NCBI GenBank assembly: GCA_934699585.1
Contig: CAKUWY010000007.1
Coordinates: 62,001-126,000 of the forward strand
Source: an uncultured Fibrobacter sp.
GTDB taxonomy: Bacteria > Fibrobacterota > Fibrobacteria > Fibrobacterales > Fibrobacteraceae
Reading direction: 5' to 3'
DNA: 64,000 nt
Below, in pieces: positions 39,825 to 48,492 of the stretch (position 1 is the stretch's first letter; each line of letters starts with the position of its first letter). The notes below the pieces were generated by a model, which searched no databases, was not told where the DNA came from, and worked only from the letters and a program-made list of their open reading frames with translations. The translations under genes were made by a program, and so were the position numbers.

Positions 39825-41033
39825 CTAGGCTTGCCGAAGTCTTATTTCGTTATCCGCCTTGAATGGTAGTTCGTCGGGTTCGGGAGTGGCAATAATCACC
39901 TGGCACTGCTTTTGTCGAATCAAGGCGGCCACGGCATCGCGACGGTTCACGTCCAGTTCCGCAAACACGTCGTCCAGCAGAAGGATGGGCTTGTTCAGGT
40001 AACGACTCGCCACATCTACGGCGGCAAAACGCATGGCTATGGCCGCACAGCGGCACTGTCCCTGGGAGCCCGAAGAACGCATCTCCACATCGCCAATACG
40101 CACGCCAAGGTCATCTTTATGAGGGCCCGACAGCGTAATCCCCTGAATTTTTTCGGCGTATTCCAGCCCCGAAAGCTTACGACGGTAGGCCGAGCGCAGG
40201 GCGTTTTCATCTACGGAGCCGTCGCTCAGTTCTCCGGAGTCCGACGCAAGGCAATCTGCGCCCCCGCTGGTCAAAGAAGCCGCCTGGTCAAGCCCAAAAT
40301 CGTCCAAGAATTCCGCACCGTCCAAGGCGTCCAGCTCCTTGAGAATGGAACTCTTGTAGGCACAGGTAATTTCGTCAATGCCGCTGGAAAGCTTGCGGTA
40401 ATAGGCCGTAATAATCGGCGAAATTTCTTTTGACAATTCTATACGGGCAGCCCAGAGTTTTGCGCCCAGGTCGGCTAGCTGGTCCGTAAGCACCTGGAAC
40501 AGTTCTTCACCACCGGTGGCAGAGCCCTCCCGCTTGAACTGACGCAGCCACTGGTTCCGCTGCTGCAAAATCCGCCGGTAGTTCCGCAAGGTCGTAGCAT
40601 TTGCCGCCGAACGGAAGCAAAGGATTTCATCCAGCCAGCGTCTGCGCACATCCGGAGCCCCGCGCAAAAGCTCGATATCCGAAGGCTGCATCACCACGGC
40701 GGGCAAGTTCCCGAAAAGAGCCGCCACCGACTTGAGGGATTCCCCGTTTTCACGAACCTCACAGGTTCTTCGTCCCACGCGAATTCCGCGGGCAGTCGAG
40801 CGGCCGGCATCCTCGAAATTTCCTCGAAGAATAAACTCGTCCGCGTTCCAGGATATCATCTCCTTCAGGTCACGGGCCCGAAAGGAAAAGCCCTGGGAAA
40901 GCAGATGGGCAGATTCCAGGACCGTGGTCTTTCCGCAGCCGTTGGGGCCACCCACCACGTTGATTCCTGGAGAAAACTTCAGTTCCCTGGAAACAAGACT
41001 CCGGACGTTCTCTATCCAAAGTTCCGAAATCAC
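39825..41033 (-). CDS. recF: RecF recombination mediator
   Basis: RecF is an SMC-like ATPase that loads RecA at gaps. The 402-residue product has Walker A G-P-N-G-C-G-K-T-T, the Q-loop region, the ABC signature S-S-G-S-Q-G-Q and Walker B L-L-L-L-D-D-V-F-A-E-L-D. An acidic/Ser-rich insertion near residue 255 (A-S-D-S-G-E-L-S-D-G-S) lengthens it a little. It overlaps the PorV-like gene upstream by four bases and so ends an envelope-gene operon, not the usual dnaA-dnaN-recF cluster. Confidence 0.95.
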   Translation of the reverse strand: MISELWIENVRSLVSRELKFSPGINVVGGPNGCGKTTVLESAHLLSQGFSFRARDLKEMISWNADEFILRGNFEDAGRSTARGIRVGRRTCEVRENGESLKSVAALFGNLPAVVMQPSDIELLRGAPDVRRRWLDEILCFRSAANATTLRNYRRILQQRNQWLRQFKREGSATGGEELFQVLTDQLADLGAKLWAARIELSKEISPIITAYYRKLSSGIDEITCAYKSSILKELDALDGAEFLDDFGLDQAASLTSGGADCLASDSGELSDGSVDENALRSAYRRKLSGLEYAEKIQGITLSGPHKDDLGVRIGDVEMRSSGSQGQCRCAAIAMRFAAVDVASRYLNKPILLLDDVFAELDVNRRDAVAALIRQKQCQVIIATPEPDELPFKADNEIRLRQA

Positions 41034-42163
41034 GGGATGTAGCCTCGCAAGCCAAAGCTCAGGGGGTTCCAGAGGTCCGCCTCGGATTCGTAGGTCAAGG
41101 CGTAGTTCACGTCGAACAGGTATTTCTTTTTGGCGATGGGAATGCGGAACTTGTAACCAAGGCCCACCATGAAATTACGGTCGTCCATACCCGTGCGGAT
41201 AGTCCCGTCCGTAATGATTTCGCATTCAAAGCCCACACGGGCGGTCCACAAGTGCCAATGGGTGTCAAAGACCAGGAGCGTATCCGCCAGCTGGTAATCC
41301 AGGGCTTCCATCCAGGCATAAACTGGCTTGCCCATCACCTTGGAGCGGTAACCCGCCCCGATCTGCAAGACCTTCGGACGCACCCCTTCGGTAGAAGGCA
41401 CGGAATTGTCGGAGCTCACCGTCTTGGTCCAGCGAGAGGACAGGTTCTTGCTGAAGCTCAAGTTCCGAATGACCACCGAGGTGGACCACTTTTCGTTCCA
41501 CTGCCTAAGCCAGCCGAGGTTCAGCGAAACGGGGCTGGTATAGCCGTCATTCAGTTCAATATTTTCATCTTCGTAGTATTCGGCAATGTCCATGTTGTCG
41601 TAGCTCATGGAAAGGGAAATGCCGAAGGCATCCCTGCGGGTGGCCCTGTACGAAAATCCAAGGTACATCATGGAAAAGAACGGTGTAGCCGTACCGAGAG
41701 TCTGGTCGTCATCATCGATAACCTTGAAGTCCATGTCACCACGGTAAAGCATGGCAAAACCGATTCCCATACGCTTGCCTACCGAAGACTCGATTCCAAG
41801 GGAACCGCCGGTACGGTCCAAGTCGCGCTTTTCGCCGTTCAGCGTATAGTTCAGGTTCTGCCTAAAGCCAAGGATGGCCGGGTTCCAGTAGGCACCGGGC
41901 ATGGCAGAAGTATCCGCAGAACCGGTATTTCCGCGGCCCAGTTCCCGGGTACCTGCGCCCATGCGTTCCACGAATCCGTCAAAACCGCCCAGGGCCGCCT
42001 TTTTCTCGACGACCCCCGCAAAGGCGAAGGACGCCAAAAGGGTAAGCAAAAGGGTCGCAAAAAGAGCAGGTCTCAGGAATCGGGCCTGGATCCTTCGCGG
42101 ACTCCGTCCGCTCAGGATGACAAATTGAGACAAGCCGTTCAGGGTGACAGGAATCGGATTCAT
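41030..42163 (-). CDS. PorV/UPF0164-like outer-membrane barrel
   Basis: A 377-residue outer-membrane protein. The mature N-terminus (G-A-G-T-R-E-L-G-R-G-N-T-G-S-A-D…P-G-A-Y-W-N-P-A) is the conserved PorV/PorQ/UPF0164 signature, followed by ~14 barrel strands. PorV-like proteins serve in type IX secretion or cargo delivery in Bacteroidetes, which fits with GH5 enzymes bearing sorting tails nearby; the link is inferred. The start at 42163 has a G-rich ribosome site and overlaps the previous stop codon by four bases. The n-region of the signal peptide contains a translated palindromic repeat. Confidence 0.8.
   Translation of the reverse strand: MNPIPVTLNGLSQFVILSGRSPRRIQARFLRPALFATLLLTLLASFAFAGVVEKKAALGGFDGFVERMGAGTRELGRGNTGSADTSAMPGAYWNPAILGFRQNLNYTLNGEKRDLDRTGGSLGIESSVGKRMGIGFAMLYRGDMDFKVIDDDDQTLGTATPFFSMMYLGFSYRATRRDAFGISLSMSYDNMDIAEYYEDENIELNDGYTSPVSLNLGWLRQWNEKWSTSVVIRNLSFSKNLSSRWTKTVSSDNSVPSTEGVRPKVLQIGAGYRSKVMGKPVYAWMEALDYQLADTLLVFDTHWHLWTARVGFECEIITDGTIRTGMDDRNFMVGLGYKFRIPIAKKKYLFDVNYALTYESEADLWNPLSFGLRGYIP
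42088..42148 (-). repeat. palindromic repeat translated in a signal peptide
   Basis: GTCACCCTGAACGGC (half-unit) followed by GTCATCCTGAGCGGACG...GCGAAGGATCCAG (full unit) lies in frame within codons ~6-26 of the PorV-like protein. It encodes V-T-L-N-G…V-I-L-S-G-R-S-P-R-R-I. Confidence 0.85.
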
Positions 42164-43794
42164 TTGCCGCCCCCCAAGCTCATGACCTTGCCCCAACCCA
42201 CGTGACCGTGGTTGTCCTTGACCCGCACATAATAAATGCCCATGGTGCAAGGTCTGCCCGCATCGTCCATACCGTCCCAGAAATCCTCCTTGGCATTGGT
42301 ACTGCGAGATTCGTCTGCAGAGCGTGGAGCACCGCTCACAATCTTACGGACCCTACGCATATCGTAGCTGAAAACTTCGATAGTAATCTTGGAATCCTTG
42401 CCCACCTTGTAAGACACCAGGGATTCACCGCCTGCCGTAATAACGGAGGGGACCATTCGCACAGAACCCAAGTTACCGCCCAATTTCGCACGGTTGAGTA
42501 CCGGCGTCCAGGTCTTGCCCGAATCGGCAGAAACCGAAATCCCGTTACCGTCTGTAGCAACGGCGAGGCCCATGGTCTTTGCGTTCAAGGGAAATTCGGT
42601 AATAGAAGTAATGATGGCATCACGGTCCGTCACCCCGGTCTCAAATCCATGAAGCCAAGGGTCCGTCGACTCCGTGCCCTGTCCGTGGGCACGCACTCCC
42701 TTGGAATCCAAAAGCAGGTAGCCGCTGACAGAACCACCTGCCACCCACACGCCCACGTAGGCCTTGTCACCCATGAAGGCGACACCTGTTACGGTGTAGT
42801 CTGCATTGTCGTAAACGTCTTTTTTCTGGGTGGTGCCGGCAGAATCCAAGAAAGCCACCTTCTTGAAATCGTCCTTTGTTCCCAACACCTTCCGCCAAAG
42901 CCCTCCGGTAGATACACCCTTGTTCAAGGCAGACGTTTCCACGATGGCCTGCAAGGGCTTGCCCCCAATCCACACGCCGGTGACACGCTCTTTTTCAAGA
43001 GCCTTGGAAGCGCTTGCAATAGAGCCTGAAGCAGATTGCATCCACAATCCTTCAGAAGAGGCAATCCACAGCTCCCCCGTTTCAGAATTCAATTCCAGAT
43101 CAAATACATCCAAGTACTTGGAAAAATCCACAGAACCTGCCGAAGGCAACTTTTCCCACTGGTGATTCTTCTTGTTCAGAATTTTTTCGGCGATTTGCGG
43201 ATTCCCTGCCCCTTTGGAAATTTCGTATTCCACAATGCCCAGACGACCACGGGCCGCGTACAAGGTCTTGGCCTTTTCGCTATAGGCAAAGCCGCTGACG
43301 GCGTAGTCCATGGGGTTTTCGACGGACTCTGCCGAAGAGGGAACATCTATCGGAGTCGGAACAGAACCGGACTCTTTCAGGGAGAAAAACCCACGGGGTT
43401 CCGTAAAATGATCCTCTTCGTCCAGGCCGAACATGGGGAGTACCGCTCCCAAGTTGCCCGCCACTTCCATCGGGAATCGCCTGCGTTCCGCAAGCTTGTC
43501 CGCATAGGTCTGGTAATGCACGGCGGAAAATTCGTTATCTACGGGCTCCACCTGGGACTTGCCTGCCGTAATCTTGCCGGAGGCATTCAGGTTCAGGTTC
43601 AAGAGGGCGACTCCCTGGTTCACCTCACCGCGGGAATACACCCAGAGTTGCCCGGCCGTTGGCCCTGGAGCCACACCCACCGCCCAGTTGCTAAAGAGGG
43701 TCTCCCCTTCGGCAAAGGCAACTCCCGCCCCGCACAGGAGCAGAGCCACTCCCGCTGCAAATTTACCGGCCATTTCCTTATTCAAAAAAAACAT
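42160..43794 (-). CDS. exported beta-propeller-like protein with FlgD-Ig-like C-terminus
   Basis: A 544-residue exported protein. The signal peptide ends near …GVAFA; translation could begin at 43794 or at a second ATG seven codons on. The body has repeated strand patterns with S-G-E-L-W-I-A-S-S-E-G-L-W and S-A-D-S-G-K-T-W motifs, typical of two-component-regulator/BNR-type propeller blades. The C-terminal ~85 residues (…D-G-M-D-D-A-G-R-P-C-T-M-G-I-Y-Y-V-R-V) are FlgD-Ig-like, as found on type IX substrates. It sits in an operon after the LolA-like gene and before the PorV-like gene. Function is unknown. Confidence 0.75.
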   Translation of the reverse strand: MFFLNKEMAGKFAAGVALLLCGAGVAFAEGETLFSNWAVGVAPGPTAGQLWVYSRGEVNQGVALLNLNLNASGKITAGKSQVEPVDNEFSAVHYQTYADKLAERRRFPMEVAGNLGAVLPMFGLDEEDHFTEPRGFFSLKESGSVPTPIDVPSSAESVENPMDYAVSGFAYSEKAKTLYAARGRLGIVEYEISKGAGNPQIAEKILNKKNHQWEKLPSAGSVDFSKYLDVFDLELNSETGELWIASSEGLWMQSASGSIASASKALEKERVTGVWIGGKPLQAIVETSALNKGVSTGGLWRKVLGTKDDFKKVAFLDSAGTTQKKDVYDNADYTVTGVAFMGDKAYVGVWVAGGSVSGYLLLDSKGVRAHGQGTESTDPWLHGFETGVTDRDAIITSITEFPLNAKTMGLAVATDGNGISVSADSGKTWTPVLNRAKLGGNLGSVRMVPSVITAGGESLVSYKVGKDSKITIEVFSYDMRRVRKIVSGAPRSADESRSTNAKEDFWDGMDDAGRPCTMGIYYVRVKDNHGHVGWGKVMSLGGGK

Positions 43795-43808
43795 AGCTAC
43801 AGCGCACC

Positions 43809-44441
43809 CTACCGCATGTCGATTTCATCTACCCCGGGCAGGGTCTTGTACCGAAAGTCCTCGACGGACACGTTTTTCATGACCTTCAGGTTCACGATGT
43901 TGTACCAGCTGGAATTACCCGACGGGTCCACCGTAAAGAGCCGCACCGGAGAAAAGTCCTTCTGAGAAAGCCAGACCTCCATCTGGACAAACTGGCCCTT
44001 GTACTTGGAAGGATCCAGCTTGAGCACCCAGAGTTTCTGGTTGGCAAAGACACCTTCCGAAACGCTCAGGGCCTTGCAGTTCAGATACTTGAACAACAGC
44101 TCCGAAGGGTGCAGCGAAGAGGACAGGTCTTCCACCAACTTGATTAAAACCTGCTTCTGCTCCACGTTGTGCTGCCACATGCTCTCGCCGTCGCTGTAGA
44201 ACTTGATTCCCGCCAGTTCCAGCTTGAACTTGTCCCCCTCGGCCACTACGAGCTTCCCCTGCTGGCTTACAATGTCCGGAGAATCCGCGTAGAACAACTG
44301 CAACTTGAAATCAAGACTCCAAGCCTTGCCCGACTTGAACCAGTCCTGGGATTTTTTCATGACCTGGTCTGCCGTCAAGGCATATGCAGCAGAGGCAAAA
44401 AAACAAAAAAGGGCAATTATTGAAAGAAAGGGATTTCTCAT
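43809..44441 (-). CDS. LolA-like periplasmic lipoprotein carrier
   Basis: A 210-residue protein starting at 44441 with a signal peptide (M-R-N-P-F-L…A-S-A-A-Y-A). The mature part follows the LolA/LolB fold pattern (M-K-K-S-Q-D-W-F, the G-K-L-V-V-A-E-G-D-K-F-K-L-E-L strand pair, M-W-Q-H-N-V-E-Q-K-Q and the C-terminal V-E-D-F-R-Y). LolA carries lipoproteins from the inner to the outer membrane, which fits the many lipoproteins here. It has no ribosome site. The propeller gene begins 14 bases after its stop codon. Confidence 0.8.
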   Translation of the reverse strand: MRNPFLSIIALFCFFASAAYALTADQVMKKSQDWFKSGKAWSLDFKLQLFYADSPDIVSQQGKLVVAEGDKFKLELAGIKFYSDGESMWQHNVEQKQVLIKLVEDLSSSLHPSELLFKYLNCKALSVSEGVFANQKLWVLKLDPSKYKGQFVQMEVWLSQKDFSPVRLFTVDPSGNSSWYNIVNLKVMKNVSVEDFRYKTLPGVDEIDMR

Positions 44442-44542
44442 CGGGTCAAAAATACAAAAAGGAGGGGGCGCTTTTGTCAAATACGCTACTTTTCCCGGTA
44501 AAATATTTCTATTTTACGCCTGTACTTTTTTGAAAGGTTTTT

Positions 44543-45664
44543 ATGCGCAAACTGTTTTTACCCATGGCCCTGATGGGAGCATCTTTTGCCCTCGCCGCCG
44601 AAGTGGAACTTCACGGCTCAGTCAATGCGGACTATGCCACCTATTTTGACAGCGATTTCGACCCCACCAACGCGGCGAACCAGGATATCGACCTTGCCGC
44701 CACCGCCCACATGGATGAAGAATTCTCCATTACGGTAAAAACCAACACCCACAGCACCTATGTTACCGACAGCACGGGAAATAGGGACGCTTCTGAGACC
44801 CGCAGGCACAACCTGGCAAGAACAACCGCCATGGGTGACGGCGGCCGCTTTACGGAATTCAATTTCGACGGCATTGAGTTCCGCTGGGACGTGACCCATG
44901 CCGTGGCCCTGGTGTTCGGCGACCTGACCTACAGCGCCGGTGCTTTCAACTATTACTACTGGCGTGACCCAGCCCGCTATGCGGTTATCACCCGCGAAGA
45001 AGGACTGAGAGGCGTGGGCGCCGAATTCGGTAACGACAAGTACGGCAAGGGCAAGGTCTATTTTGGCGCTTCCGAAGATACCGACCATACCATGGCCCTG
45101 TTCGCCACCTATGCGTTCCCCCTGCTGAACCGCGCCAACGAGCACCTGGTGCTCACTCCCAGCCTGGACTGGATGTTCGGCCAGCATATCAACCGCACCC
45201 ACACCTACGTGCTGGGTACCGAAGTGGACTACTCCAAGAGCTATGAAAACCTGAACTACGGCATCTACGCCGTATGGGGACTCCACCCCTACAAGGGCAA
45301 GGGAATCCATTCATTCCTATTGGAACCCAGCTTCAACTTCTACTTCTTCAACCTGGGATTTACCTACTTCTACACCATTACCGACAAGGATTACAAAGCA
45401 GAACCCCAGCTGTTTACCGACGACCAGTACATGTTTGCCGTGGAACCCAGCTTCAACCTCCACAAGAAATTCACCATGGGCGTGTCTTACGAGTATCACG
45501 ACCCAGATAGGGAGATTCATGGCGACAACTATAGCTTCCTGGGTATGAACAACTACCTGTATCCCACCATGGGCAGCGAAATCGTGTTCTGGTTCGGCTA
45601 CAACTTTAGCGACAACTTCGACACCGACTTCGCCCTGGGCATCAGCGGCAAGGTAGAATTTTAA
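44543..45664 (+). CDS. outer-membrane barrel protein (porin-like)
   Basis: A 373-residue outer-membrane protein. A signal peptide (…GASFALAA) is followed by alternating-strand barrel sequence rich in Tyr, Phe and Asp and a terminal G-K-V-E-F aromatic end. Its N-terminus (E-V-E-L-H-G-S-V-N-A-D-Y-A-T-Y-F-D) resembles the carbohydrate- or nonspecific-porin-like proteins of Fibrobacter. AAAGG lies six bases upstream of the ATG. The substrate is unknown. Confidence 0.75.
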   Translation: MRKLFLPMALMGASFALAAEVELHGSVNADYATYFDSDFDPTNAANQDIDLAATAHMDEEFSITVKTNTHSTYVTDSTGNRDASETRRHNLARTTAMGDGGRFTEFNFDGIEFRWDVTHAVALVFGDLTYSAGAFNYYYWRDPARYAVITREEGLRGVGAEFGNDKYGKGKVYFGASEDTDHTMALFATYAFPLLNRANEHLVLTPSLDWMFGQHINRTHTYVLGTEVDYSKSYENLNYGIYAVWGLHPYKGKGIHSFLLEPSFNFYFFNLGFTYFYTITDKDYKAEPQLFTDDQYMFAVEPSFNLHKKFTMGVSYEYHDPDREIHGDNYSFLGMNNYLYPTMGSEIVFWFGYNFSDNFDTDFALGISGKVEF

Positions 45665-45705
45665 GGATCAGGGGATAGGATTTAGGATCTAGAGTTCTAG
45701 GATGC

Positions 45706-45733
45706 AGCCGGGCGCAGCCCGGCTCTTTTTTTT
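45706..45733 (+). terminator. intrinsic terminator of the porin-like gene
   Basis: AGCCGGGC-GCA-GCCCGGCT (45706-45724) followed by CTTTTTTTT. Confidence 0.9.
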
Positions 45734-45761
45734 GCCACGAAAGCACATCAACAAGCAAAGA

Positions 45762-45783
45762 GAGGCGGGATCACTCCCGCCTC
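45762..45783 (-). terminator. possible terminator of the TPR lipoprotein gene
   Basis: GAGGCGGGA-TCAC-TCCCGCCTC is a 9-bp perfect stem; on the minus strand only CTCTTTG follows, so the T-run is weak. It lies ~80 bases after the stop codon at 45861. Confidence 0.45.
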
Positions 45784-45860
45784 TACTGATTCAATTATCT
45801 AGTTCATTGTCTCTAGATTCTACACTAGTCTCTAGCCCCTATATCCTAGTCTCTAAAATC

Positions 45861-46919
45861 CTACTGACCAAGGAACTTGCGGCCAATACCGAATTCGTCC
45901 TTGTATTCCACGTAGTCAGGCACAAAGTCCTTGCCGAAGCTGAAGCTCACGTTCAAGGAGCACTGGAACTCGTTCATGAGCTTGCCCTTTTCGCCAGCCT
46001 TGATCTTCTGCTGCTTCTTTTCAATCTTTTCGTCACCCTTCTTGCCTACCAGGACTTCGGCTTCGCACCAGCCACCGGTAGCCTTGGCAATCACTTCCTT
46101 GCCATCGGTAGAGACCAGCTTGATCTTGGAGGGGTCAAGTTCGGTGTTGTTGCCGGTAGATGCCCAGAACTGGAGTTCGCCAGAGAGAGAACCCGGAGCA
46201 ATCTTGATGGTGGGGAAAGCCATGACATAGCCCCACTTGTCGATACGGCGGTTCACCGGTTCGCCAATCTGTTCACCGAAGATGAGGAAGTAACCGCGGG
46301 TGCCGATACGGCTCTTGTTCAGCACGGCCTTCACTTCGGAGTTTTCGGGAGCCATTTCGGCAATCTTCATGATCTGGTATTCACGAACCACCGGGTCGGA
46401 TTCTTCCTTGGCCGTGGGGAGGTTCTTGGCCACGTAGGCGTTTTCCGCTTCGGTGCGGATTGCCTTCACGGCACCTTCGGCCACGTTACGAGCCTTGGCT
46501 GTCACAAGAGCTGTGTCAATCTTGGCGAAAGCATTGATAACAGTGTTGTAATCCACGCCTTCCTGGGCGGCCTGCTGCTTACCCACATTGGCGAGGGTAG
46601 TCACATATTCTTCTACCACCACGTCTTCCTTGACTTCGGGCATGTTCACGGAAGCCTTTTCGAAGTAGCCATTGATGAGGTCGCTGTTCAGGTCCTTCTT
46701 GGCTTCAATTTCGGCAGCACGAACCAGGGCCAAGGTGAAGTTATCGTAGAACTCGCTGGACATGCTGCCCTTTTTCTTGGCTTCCAGATAAGAGTTGATG
46801 GCATTGCGGAAACGGCCTTCCTTGAGGTGTTCGTCACCGCGCTTTTCGTTGGTGCCCTTGCAACCGACCATGGTAAACGCCACGGAGGCAGCCAATGCAG
46901 CGATTAACAATTTCTTCAT
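45861..46919 (-). CDS. TPR-like lipoprotein, function unknown
   Basis: A 352-residue lipoprotein. The start at 46919 gives M-K-K-L-L-I…T-M-V-G-C (acylated Cys20); the longer in-frame reading has no ribosome site. Residues ~30-100 (R-G-D-E-H-L-K-E-G-R-F-R-N-A-I-N-S-Y-L-E-A-K) form a tetratricopeptide-type helix pair. An alpha-helical middle and a beta-rich C-terminal half (residues ~190-350) follow, the latter with no family I recognise. It is divergent from the glycogen synthase gene. Confidence 0.75.
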   Translation of the reverse strand: MKKLLIAALAASVAFTMVGCKGTNEKRGDEHLKEGRFRNAINSYLEAKKKGSMSSEFYDNFTLALVRAAEIEAKKDLNSDLINGYFEKASVNMPEVKEDVVVEEYVTTLANVGKQQAAQEGVDYNTVINAFAKIDTALVTAKARNVAEGAVKAIRTEAENAYVAKNLPTAKEESDPVVREYQIMKIAEMAPENSEVKAVLNKSRIGTRGYFLIFGEQIGEPVNRRIDKWGYVMAFPTIKIAPGSLSGELQFWASTGNNTELDPSKIKLVSTDGKEVIAKATGGWCEAEVLVGKKGDEKIEKKQQKIKAGEKGKLMNEFQCSLNVSFSFGKDFVPDYVEYKDEFGIGRKFLGQ

Positions 46920-47021
46920 TTTATTAAATCCTCGAAGATTAAGTTCAAAAAGAAACCTTTTATCCGAAAAAAATGGATTTAGGACTTTCAAATTATAATT
47001 TAATTAAATAAATTTGGCCTA

Positions 47022-47040
47022 TTACTATCGCAAATAGTAA
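47022..47040. promoter_or_regulatory. palindrome in the glycogen synthase upstream region
   Basis: TTACTAT-CGCAA-ATAGTAA is a perfect 7-bp inverted repeat with a 5-base spacer in the AT-rich 148-bp region between the TPR lipoprotein and the glycogen synthase. It ends 27 bases before the glycogen synthase start codon. It may be an operator for either gene. Confidence 0.4.
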
Positions 47041-47067
47041 AATTTTATTAAAAAAGGGGCAAAATCA

Positions 47068-48492
47068 ATGGAAATCCTGGTGGTCAGTCCAGAAGCCGGA
47101 AATTGGCGGACGCTGAGTCCCCTGGCCACTGCCGTAAACCGGATGACCTACGCCTTTGCAAGGGCCGGAGCCAACGCCCTGACCTGTTCCCCTTTCTACA
47201 AGCCCCTGTTGCAGGACCTGGAAGGTTACAGCTGCGTTTTTAGCGGTACTGAAAAGCTCCACGGCAAGCCCTACGAGATCTGGAAGTCTCCAGGAGACCC
47301 CTTCCACACCTACATCTACAACGAGGAATACTTCGGCAGGCCCGACATTTATGGCCCTCCCGGGGACCTTCCCTACGGCGACAACCACCTCCGGTTCGCT
47401 TTTCTAGCTTCTGCCGCCCTGGACTACGCCCAGGAAACCGGCTTCAAGTGCCAGGCGATTCTCGGCCACGAATGGGGCGGTGCCCTGGCCGGAGCCCTTA
47501 TCCATACCGTTTACCAAGAAGCCTTTGGCCAGGTTCCCTTCTTCTTTACGGTCCACAACATTACCTACGATTTCCACGTTTCCTCTAGCGAAATCGAAAA
47601 TATTGGGCTACCCAGGCAAGATTTCAATATGGACGGCTACGAATTCTGGGGCAAAGTGAGCCTTTTGAAGGCGGGCATCTGCTATGCCCACAAGGTGCTG
47701 TTCCCCTCTTCGGGCTATCGCGATGCCATGATCAACACCAACTTGCCCGGCGGTCTCAGTGGATTCCTGATCCACAACCAGGACAAACTGATTGGCGTGC
47801 AGTTCGGTGTCAGCTACCAAGTCTGGGATTTCAACAGCAAGGACAAACTGCCCATTAAGCAGGCCAAGAAGAAAGCCCGAGCCAAGCTGGAGGGAATACT
47901 GGGGTGCGAGGTCGGGAACAAACCCGTGCTGTACGCGCACCTAGATTCTGAAGCGGGCAACACCTCGGAAACCCTGGCCACTATCCTTTCGGACATCGCC
48001 AAGCAGGACATCTTTATCGTGGTGGGCATCGCTCCAGACGATCCGGAATGGAACTACTATCAGGATGTTTCCAAACAGTATCCGGGAATCATGGCGGTTC
48101 GGCCCATCGAGACCAAGAGTGCCAGCGCCCTGCGCGACGTGCTGGCAGGTTCCGACATTCTGTTCGCGGCAAACCTGAAAGAGCCGTCTACCTCCATCAT
48201 CTTGAAGGCCCTCGCCACAGGAACACTCCCCCTGACCGGACGTAACGTCGGGGTGGCCACCATGCTGGACGACTACGCCCCGGAAACTTCGGGATGCGCC
48301 AACGCCTTCTTGGTGGATGACGCCAACGCCCCCCACCAGATGCTCCGTAGGCTGAAAGATGCCCTGCATGTTTATTACGAAGAAAGTGCCGACTGGGACA
48401 AGGCGGTGATAAACGCCTACAGTGGGTTCCACTACGAGTGGGACCGGACAATCGGAAAATATTTACTAATTTTGGGCGAACTGGGACTTTAG
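47068..48492 (+). CDS. glgA: divergent glycogen synthase (GT5)
   Basis: A 474-residue GT5 starch/glycogen synthase that transfers glucose from ADP-glucose to alpha-1,4-glucan. Shared features are the H-E-W segment near residue 135, V-H-N-I-T-Y-D, the E-F-W-G-K-V-S-L-L-K-A-G-I-C-Y-A block, G-V-S-Y-Q-V-W-D and the acceptor-side E-P-S-T-S-I-I-L-K-A-L-A-T-G-T-L-P-L. The N-terminal K-T-G-G ADP-binding motif is replaced by W-R-T-L-S-P, and the canonical H-D-W becomes H-E-W. The donor site is therefore diverged and activity on ADP-glucose is not certain. The ribosome site is AAGGGG. Its stop codon lies inside the following tRNA. Confidence 0.85.
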   Translation: MEILVVSPEAGNWRTLSPLATAVNRMTYAFARAGANALTCSPFYKPLLQDLEGYSCVFSGTEKLHGKPYEIWKSPGDPFHTYIYNEEYFGRPDIYGPPGDLPYGDNHLRFAFLASAALDYAQETGFKCQAILGHEWGGALAGALIHTVYQEAFGQVPFFFTVHNITYDFHVSSSEIENIGLPRQDFNMDGYEFWGKVSLLKAGICYAHKVLFPSSGYRDAMINTNLPGGLSGFLIHNQDKLIGVQFGVSYQVWDFNSKDKLPIKQAKKKARAKLEGILGCEVGNKPVLYAHLDSEAGNTSETLATILSDIAKQDIFIVVGIAPDDPEWNYYQDVSKQYPGIMAVRPIETKSASALRDVLAGSDILFAANLKEPSTSIILKALATGTLPLTGRNVGVATMLDDYAPETSGCANAFLVDDANAPHQMLRRLKDALHVYYEESADWDKAVINAYSGFHYEWDRTIGKYLLILGELGL

